Positions 59,263 to 64,000 of a DNA stretch of 64,000 nucleotides are shown in pieces. The stretch is taken from positions 27,499,028-27,563,027 of the forward strand of contig OY744608.1 in assembly GCA_963556255.1 (NCBI GenBank), read 5' to 3'. The position numbers and the translations under genes were made by a program. Under the pieces are notes generated by a model, which was not told the origin of the DNA, searched no databases, and worked only from the letters and a program-made list of their open reading frames with translations. The DNA is from Allolobophora icterica. Lineage: Eukaryota; Annelida; Clitellata; Crassiclitellata; Lumbricidae. Position 1 is the stretch's first letter; every line of letters starts with the position of its first letter.

Positions 59263-59470
59263 GTAAGTCCTTACTGGTAGTCGTGGTAAATCTGTGAGGT
59301 TGCGGTTGAGGTCTGGATGAGGATTGGTGTGCGAATAGCCGAGGCTTTTGCGTAGCTCCTTTTGCTCAGTTCTGTTCTTGGTGTATTTGTGGTAGAATTT
59401 TAGGACGTTGTTTTCTTTGATTTCTGACCAACGGTGACTCTCCTCTAACTTACTTATCTTTTTCTATTAG
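59263..59470 (+). other. Possible leader intron of the PR-IN element
   Basis: A strong donor GTAAGTCC at 59263 and a pyrimidine-rich acceptor TATCTTTTTCTATTAG at 59470 border a 208-bp segment that ends 18 bp before the ATG. Splicing would shorten the 5' leader and would not join the upstream ORF 58953-59297 to the main frame, since that path meets a stop. Confidence 0.35.
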
Positions 59471-59488
59471 TGAGCGGACTGTTGGAAG

Positions 59489-61813
59489 ATGGATAAGTTG
59501 TCGGTAGAGAAAAGAATGATGGTGCAGAACACGCCCCATCACAGACTAGTCGCATATCTGAGAAAGATGGGACTAGGAGAGAAGGAATTGAATTCCATGA
59601 ATATGAACCAGCTCCGAGAGGCTAGCGCTGAAATAATTGTTTCTGGACGGGAGGCCCCGACAGAAGTAAGTGAGGAAGTAAGCATAGATAGCCTAGATAA
59701 CAGTATTCGCTCGACAGTGCAGAGGCAGCTAGTCGAGCTCAAACAATTAAAATACGAGAGAAAGGAAGCGGAGAGAGCGGAGAGGAGAAGCGAAGAGGAG
59801 GAGGAAAGGCAGAGAAGGATCGAAGAAGAGAGAGAGAGGAGACTAGAAGAGGAAGAAGAAAGGCAGAGAAGTGAAGAGAAAGAGGAAGCGGAGAAACTGA
59901 GGAAAGAAGAAGGAGAGGAAGCGGAGCGGAGACTCAGGCTGCTTGAGGAGAGAGCGGAGAGGAGAAAGGAAGAGAAGGAGGAAAGGCAGAGAAGGATCGA
60001 AGAAGAGAGAGAGAGGAGACGACAAGAGGAAAAGGAGAGACTGAGGCCCCTTTGGGAGAAGCAGGCTGAGAAGCTCAGGCTGCTTGGGGAGGAGAGCAGG
60101 CTGCTTGATGAGAAGCAGGCTGAGAGACTATGGCTTCTTGAGGAGAAACGGAGGAGAGAAAAAAAGGAGGAAACAGAGAGACTCAGAATGCTAGAGGAAA
60201 AGCAGGCTGAGAAACTCAGGCTTCAGGAGGAGAAGCAGAGGAGAGAAGAGAAAGAGGAAGCAGAGAAATTAAGGCTTCAGGAGGAGAAACGGAGGAGAGA
60301 AGAGAAAGAGGAAGCAGAGAAATTAAGGCTTCAGGAGGAGAAACGGAGGAGAGAAGATGAGGAGGAACAAGCTAGAAGCAAGCAGGTGAGCGCGTGTGCG
60401 GTCCAGCCAACCGTGACCAGAGCTCAAGACAGACAGGCAGACAGACAAAGCGAGACGCGACAAGACGGGCCACCATTGATACAAGAGACAGAACAGCATG
60501 CATTGCCGACAAACCCGGATTGCATTGACGTGGAGGAGACTTATGCAAGAGAGTACATGAAAGTGTATATTACAGGGCTCCCTGTGACATCGTCTCTAAT
60601 AGATAGCGGGGCCGAATACAATTGTGCGCGAGCAGAACTAATCAGGCCGCTCAACCTACCTGTGGTCAAGCAGATAGAGGTGAAGGGGCTGAACGGGCAA
60701 TCAATGATTGTGGACGTGGTGCGGCTGAGACTAAAGGGGTCTCAGGCCGGCGAGGACAGGGAGGGGGAGGTAAATTACGCCCCTGATGTTCGGATATGGG
60801 CGGCACTCATTAAAGACCTTAATGAACCGTTAATTATCACACCCACTACAGCCGGCTTGCTGCGCGAGACAGCGTTGTATTCGAGTCACGCGGCCAGCGC
60901 TCCTGAAATAGACCAAATTTCAGAAGCGCAGGCGGTCGCAAGGACTGAGACGAGTGAGGAAGAGGAGAGAGGGGAGGAGGTAGAGGGACTTAGGGCGCTG
61001 ATAGGCGAAGATTACTTCACGGTCGCTCAGGCAGACAGTGAGAGTGTAGGAGAAATCAGTCCCGAAGAAACGGATACTGAAGAGCAGTTCTTCAATCCTG
61101 AGATACCATCCCCACCCAAGGAAGACACAATAGTAGGCAGAAGCAAGATGGCGGCCGAACAAGCACAATGTTCGACACTAGCACCATTCTTGGCCCACGG
61201 GAAAATTGGGGCGAAGAACTTCTTCTTTGAAGACAATTTGCTCTTTCATAAAGACAAAATAGCTGGGCATTCTGTAAAACAACTGTGTTTACCTAAAGAA
61301 AGAATAGACAAGGTCTTAAACTTAGCACATGACGCTGCGTTCGCAGGTCATATGGCGTTGAAAACGACTAAGGACCGAATCAAACTGAATTTCTGGTTTC
61401 CCAACGTGGAGGATATAGTGAAGGAATATTGTGCATCTTGCGACATTTGCCAAAGGCATGCGCCGCTGCGAGTGGCGCAGCGGGCCCCCATAACTCCTAT
61501 CCCTCGCAACGACGAGACCAGATTCGGCTGTCTAGTGGCAGATTGTATAGGGCCTATAGTTACCAACGTAGACCCCACAAGCCCAAAACCCGAGTACAAC
61601 TACGCCTTAGTGGTAGTTGACCAATTTTCAAGATGGCCGATGGCCTATCCTCTGAAATCATTAACGGCAAAAGCGACATGTGATGCATACATGCAAATCT
61701 TCACGACCTTCGGTTTTCCAAAAACGATTAGGTCCGATAAAGGGTCGACATCAACACTCGGCAAACACACGACAGGGCGACCTTCGATTGCGACATCACT
61801 TGAAGGAGTTTAA
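59489..61813 (+). CDS. Gag-protease-integrase polyprotein, 774 codons, truncated
   Basis: Residues 1-80 are unclassified (MDKLSVEKRMMVQNTPHHRL). 85-298 is a highly charged Glu/Arg-rich coiled coil with repeated EKLRLQEEKRRREEKEEA-type units. 360-415 is a retroviral-type aspartic protease (LIDSGAEYNCARAEL, D372-S-G). 575-660 is the integrase zinc finger (H614, H621, C651, C654). 680-752 is the start of the integrase core with D685 (LVADCIGPI) and D750 (TIRSDKGS). The third acidic residue and everything after it are missing; the last 20 or so residues come from the LTR remnant and host flank. No RT occurs between protease and integrase, and the linker (ALIGEDYF to KNFFFEDNLLFHKDKIAGHS) reads as native sequence. 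Non-functional for integration as it stands. Confidence 0.88.
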   Translation: MDKLSVEKRMMVQNTPHHRLVAYLRKMGLGEKELNSMNMNQLREASAEIIVSGREAPTEVSEEVSIDSLDNSIRSTVQRQLVELKQLKYERKEAERAERRSEEEEERQRRIEEERERRLEEEEERQRSEEKEEAEKLRKEEGEEAERRLRLLEERAERRKEEKEERQRRIEEERERRRQEEKERLRPLWEKQAEKLRLLGEESRLLDEKQAERLWLLEEKRRREKKEETERLRMLEEKQAEKLRLQEEKQRREEKEEAEKLRLQEEKRRREEKEEAEKLRLQEEKRRREDEEEQARSKQVSACAVQPTVTRAQDRQADRQSETRQDGPPLIQETEQHALPTNPDCIDVEETYAREYMKVYITGLPVTSSLIDSGAEYNCARAELIRPLNLPVVKQIEVKGLNGQSMIVDVVRLRLKGSQAGEDREGEVNYAPDVRIWAALIKDLNEPLIITPTTAGLLRETALYSSHAASAPEIDQISEAQAVARTETSEEEERGEEVEGLRALIGEDYFTVAQADSESVGEISPEETDTEEQFFNPEIPSPPKEDTIVGRSKMAAEQAQCSTLAPFLAHGKIGAKNFFFEDNLLFHKDKIAGHSVKQLCLPKERIDKVLNLAHDAAFAGHMALKTTKDRIKLNFWFPNVEDIVKEYCASCDICQRHAPLRVAQRAPITPIPRNDETRFGCLVADCIGPIVTNVDPTSPKPEYNYALVVVDQFSRWPMAYPLKSLTAKATCDAYMQIFTTFGFPKTIRSDKGSTSTLGKHTTGRPSIATSLEGV
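61741..61795 (+). repeat. 3' LTR remnant of the PR-IN element
   Basis: GGTCGACATCAACACTCGGC and on to GCGACA. The junction with integrase falls at GATAAAGGGTCGAC; GGGTC is shared by the LTR and would fit the codons after SDKG, so short homology may have guided the deletion. Confidence 0.8.
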
Positions 61814-62760
61814 GCTTTCTGTTACATTTTTGAATTTTCTCGATTTGCAACATATGGATAAAAATTCAACTCCTCATATGGATCTGAGCAGAACTTGCAC
61901 ATAGGAACTTAAGGAATTGCAAAGGAGCAGAAGAATGCCTCTGAAGGAGGTGGAATGACAAACGTTTCATTACAACACTGAACGGCGTGCGCCAATGGGA
62001 TGCAGCGTTAACTGTATGTCCGATGGGACGCGGCATTAACTGCCTCTACGAATGGCACGCATGGAACGGCATGCACGGTGTCTGGGTCATGATCCGAAAT
62101 GTTACAAATTTCGTTCCAGAAAATAATTTTCTCCCCAAAATTGGTTGCAAGTGTTTTCTTTAGTCATGTACATAGTTAAATTTTTTAAACTAATTTGAAA
62201 GAAATCCACTATATTTTTAATCATAAGTTAATTTTTTTCAAAATTTATAAAGTCAAAACTCTTTTTTTGTCATTACCGTCCGCTCTTTTTGTGTAGTCAT
62301 ATTTAATCACAGGGACATGAAATATTTCTTTGGTGATTACAAAATGGCAATTTCTTAAAAGTAGATGATACTAGCATTAAGTAGGAATGCAACAGGCCTT
62401 TCCTTCACATAATGTATAAGTCTGGTGTCAAGAAATTAAGACATTTGTCGAAATTATTAAGAAAAAGCTGTAGTATTTTCAGCTACAGAAAATATCTGTG
62501 CAGCATTGACTATAACTGTATGTTATATGCATTAAATACAAGTTGAACAACATTTTAAACGTTGCTAGTAAATTATAATTATTTGAAAATTTAAATTTAT
62601 ATCAAACAATTCACATACGGATGGTAATGACCTTTAAAAATTACATGTAATTCACTCTTACCAATGCGTCATTACCATCCGTGACAAGATGGGACTGTCA
62701 TGAGAAAATAGCAAAAATCTGATGTAAACGGATGGTAATGATGAAAAACAACCGTGGACA
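61814..62760. other. Non-coding, with repeated CGGATGGTAATGA words
   Basis: 61801-62000 has frames of vague resemblance to coding sequence (HLKEFKLSVTFLNFLDLQHM) but is interrupted and not assignable. At 62268-62740 the word CATTACCRTCCG or its complement occurs four times in both orientations in AT-rich DNA. Possibly a degenerate inverted-repeat element. Confidence 0.45.
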
Positions 62761-63748
62761 TTGTACATCATGAGCGGTGTAAACCTTAAACCGAGCTGGT
62801 CGATTTCAGTCACACTATATTTAAATAGTTTTAGCTGTGCCAGAGATAGATGAGATAGATGAGCGTATTAGCCTACATCTCGTCCAATAAGGAAGTCTAC
62901 ACAATAACACCAACTGTTTTGTAGGTTAAATCATACAAATATACTCAAATCAAGCAATGATTTCAGATCACAACAATTCAAATCTTATTTACCTAAAGCG
63001 GCGTTGATAATCTTTAGAGTAATAATTAACTTTTATTTTCTTATCTGTGCCGCGATTTCAAATGTACGTTATTTCCAACTAGGTGTCGGCGATCAACTGA
63101 TCGTCTTATTTCAACGTTTATCGACTAGATTTATAGCAAAACGAGCGCTATAACACGTAGACCTGTGGCTTTAACGACAAGCACATCGTTTTCACAGAAT
63201 CGATTCGTAGTTTGACTAACGAATTCAAAGTTCTCCAACTCAAAACAACAACTGAACGACGATTTCAACCTTAGCCATTTCTGTCCAATCGAAAATTGCC
63301 CCACGAAATCCCATTGGCGGGCGTCTCTGCTCGTTGACTTAAACTTAATTTATTTATATAGCGTCGCTCGTGCTAGATAAACGCCGCTTCAAATTAGCTA
63401 TCTTAAAATATGCCTACATTAGTTATCAAACTGAGTAAATAAGTTATTTGATGAGCAAGGCTTCGCTACAGAACCACCAACCACTCTGACAATTCTCACC
63501 CTGGTTATTATTATTACTTTTAATATTATCATTATCATCATTATCATCATCATCATTAGTAGGCTATAATGACGTATGGCACATAAACGACTGTTATTAT
63601 TATTTAACAGTTGCGAAGGGGAAACAATGCGAAATTTCGTACCCCCACTTTCTAGACCAAAGTTACGCCTCTGCACAGTCGTGATAGTTGGTGGTAGCGG
63701 TGACTATATATGATGAAGATGGTGATGGTGAATGCGGTGATAATGGCT

Positions 63749-63819
63749 GTGGTGGTGGTGGTGGTGGTGGTGGTGGTGGTGGTGGTGGTGGTGGTGGTGA
63801 TGATGATGATGATGATAAC

Positions 63820-63899
<80 letters not shown>

Positions 63900-63924
63900 C
63901 GACGACGACGACGACGACGACGAT
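63749..63924. repeat. Expanded GTG/GAT/GAC triplet tract next to gene B exon 1
   Basis: About 16 GTG, then about 30 GAT (with one interruption near 63816), then about 9 GAC triplets, ending roughly 75 bp from the expected donor of gene B exon 1. Met- and Val-rich ORFs across it are artefacts of the repeat. Confidence 0.95.
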
Positions 63925-64000
63925 AGTAAGGAGGAGGAGCCTCCGAGGAGGACGGCCTATGAAGTTCGATCTACGTTGAACGTAGCATCTGAATACGTAC

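Larger units (their letters stand above)
58245..61795 (+). mobile_element. LTR retrotransposon with PR-IN order, 3' end collapsed, TSD TCACT
   Basis: 5-bp target duplication TCACT at 58240-58244 and 61796-61800. The 5' LTR (58245-58960) begins TGTCGC and ends GCGACA. At the 3' end only about 55 bp of LTR survive (61741-61795), also ending GCGACA. The ORF is gag-like coiled coil, protease, then integrase, and is cut after the second integrase Asp, where it runs straight into the LTR remnant. RT and RNase H are absent. Because protease and integrase are continuous, RT probably lay downstream of integrase, as in the Gmr1-like branch of Ty3/gypsy. Confidence 0.85.

Noticed and set aside
58953..59297. 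114-codon ORF over the primer-binding site
   Set aside because: It starts inside the LTR boundary region, has no domain, and splicing at 59263/59470 leads to a stop; treated as leader sequence.
63710..63979. Met/Val-rich ORF at the right edge (also 18893-19153)
   Set aside because: Read-through of the triplet tract antisense to the GTPase intron.

Overview
The window is eukaryotic, almost certainly metazoan DNA. Small GTPase exons with phase-0 introns and GT-AG borders are spread over tens of kilobases, and the space between them is full of non-LTR (CR1-like and RTE-like) retrotransposon fragments, Ty3/gypsy-type LTR elements, hAT DNA transposons with 8-bp target duplications, and microsatellites. 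No bacterial-style operons, rRNA or tRNA were seen. A marine invertebrate, possibly a deuterostome, would fit the repeat content, but the species cannot be named from this sequence.

Backbone: a tandem array of large (about 20 to more than 31 kb) duplicated units, each built around a Cdc42-like Rho-family GTPase gene on the minus strand. From left to right: (1) the 5' flank of a unit lying left of the window (about 160-2960); (2) unit A (about 2960-23460) with gene A, all four coding exons (19059-19163, 10415-10597, 6289-6489, 4988-5077), 192 codons, with several nucleotide-binding residues replaced in exon 1; (3) a decayed unit (about 23460-29715) with flank sequence but no exon; (4) unit B (about 32460 to the window end) with gene B, exons 2-4 (41992-42174, 35990-36190, 33711-33800). 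The window stops exactly at the expected exon 1 donor of gene B.

Overlay: the two units share old insertions (CR1-like fragments at 6.6-7.6 kb = 36.3-36.8 kb and 8.6-9.7 kb = 40.4-41.6 kb). They differ by many younger ones, so the duplication acts as a clock. Unit A alone carries a 324-bp hAT MITE, a 2.5-kb hAT relic and a long (TA)n. Unit B alone carries a 1-kb CR1-like insertion, a 1.5-kb hAT relic, a 4.3-kb composite insertion with a 69-bp satellite, an 851-bp hAT, a 6.8-kb gypsy element (49992-56785) with a 1600-codon gag-pol ORF, and a collapsed LTR element (58245-61795) whose ORF reads gag-like coiled coil, protease, integrase. Gene B intron 1 has grown to at least 21.8 kb against 8.5 kb in gene A.

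Most worth a second look: the altered P-loop of gene A, a 111-bp exon 2/intron fragment copied into intron 2 of gene B, the asparagine in the RT active site of an otherwise young gypsy element, the protease-integrase order of the second LTR element, hexamer GGCCTA gains between paralogous copies, and a recurring gag-like module of unknown family.
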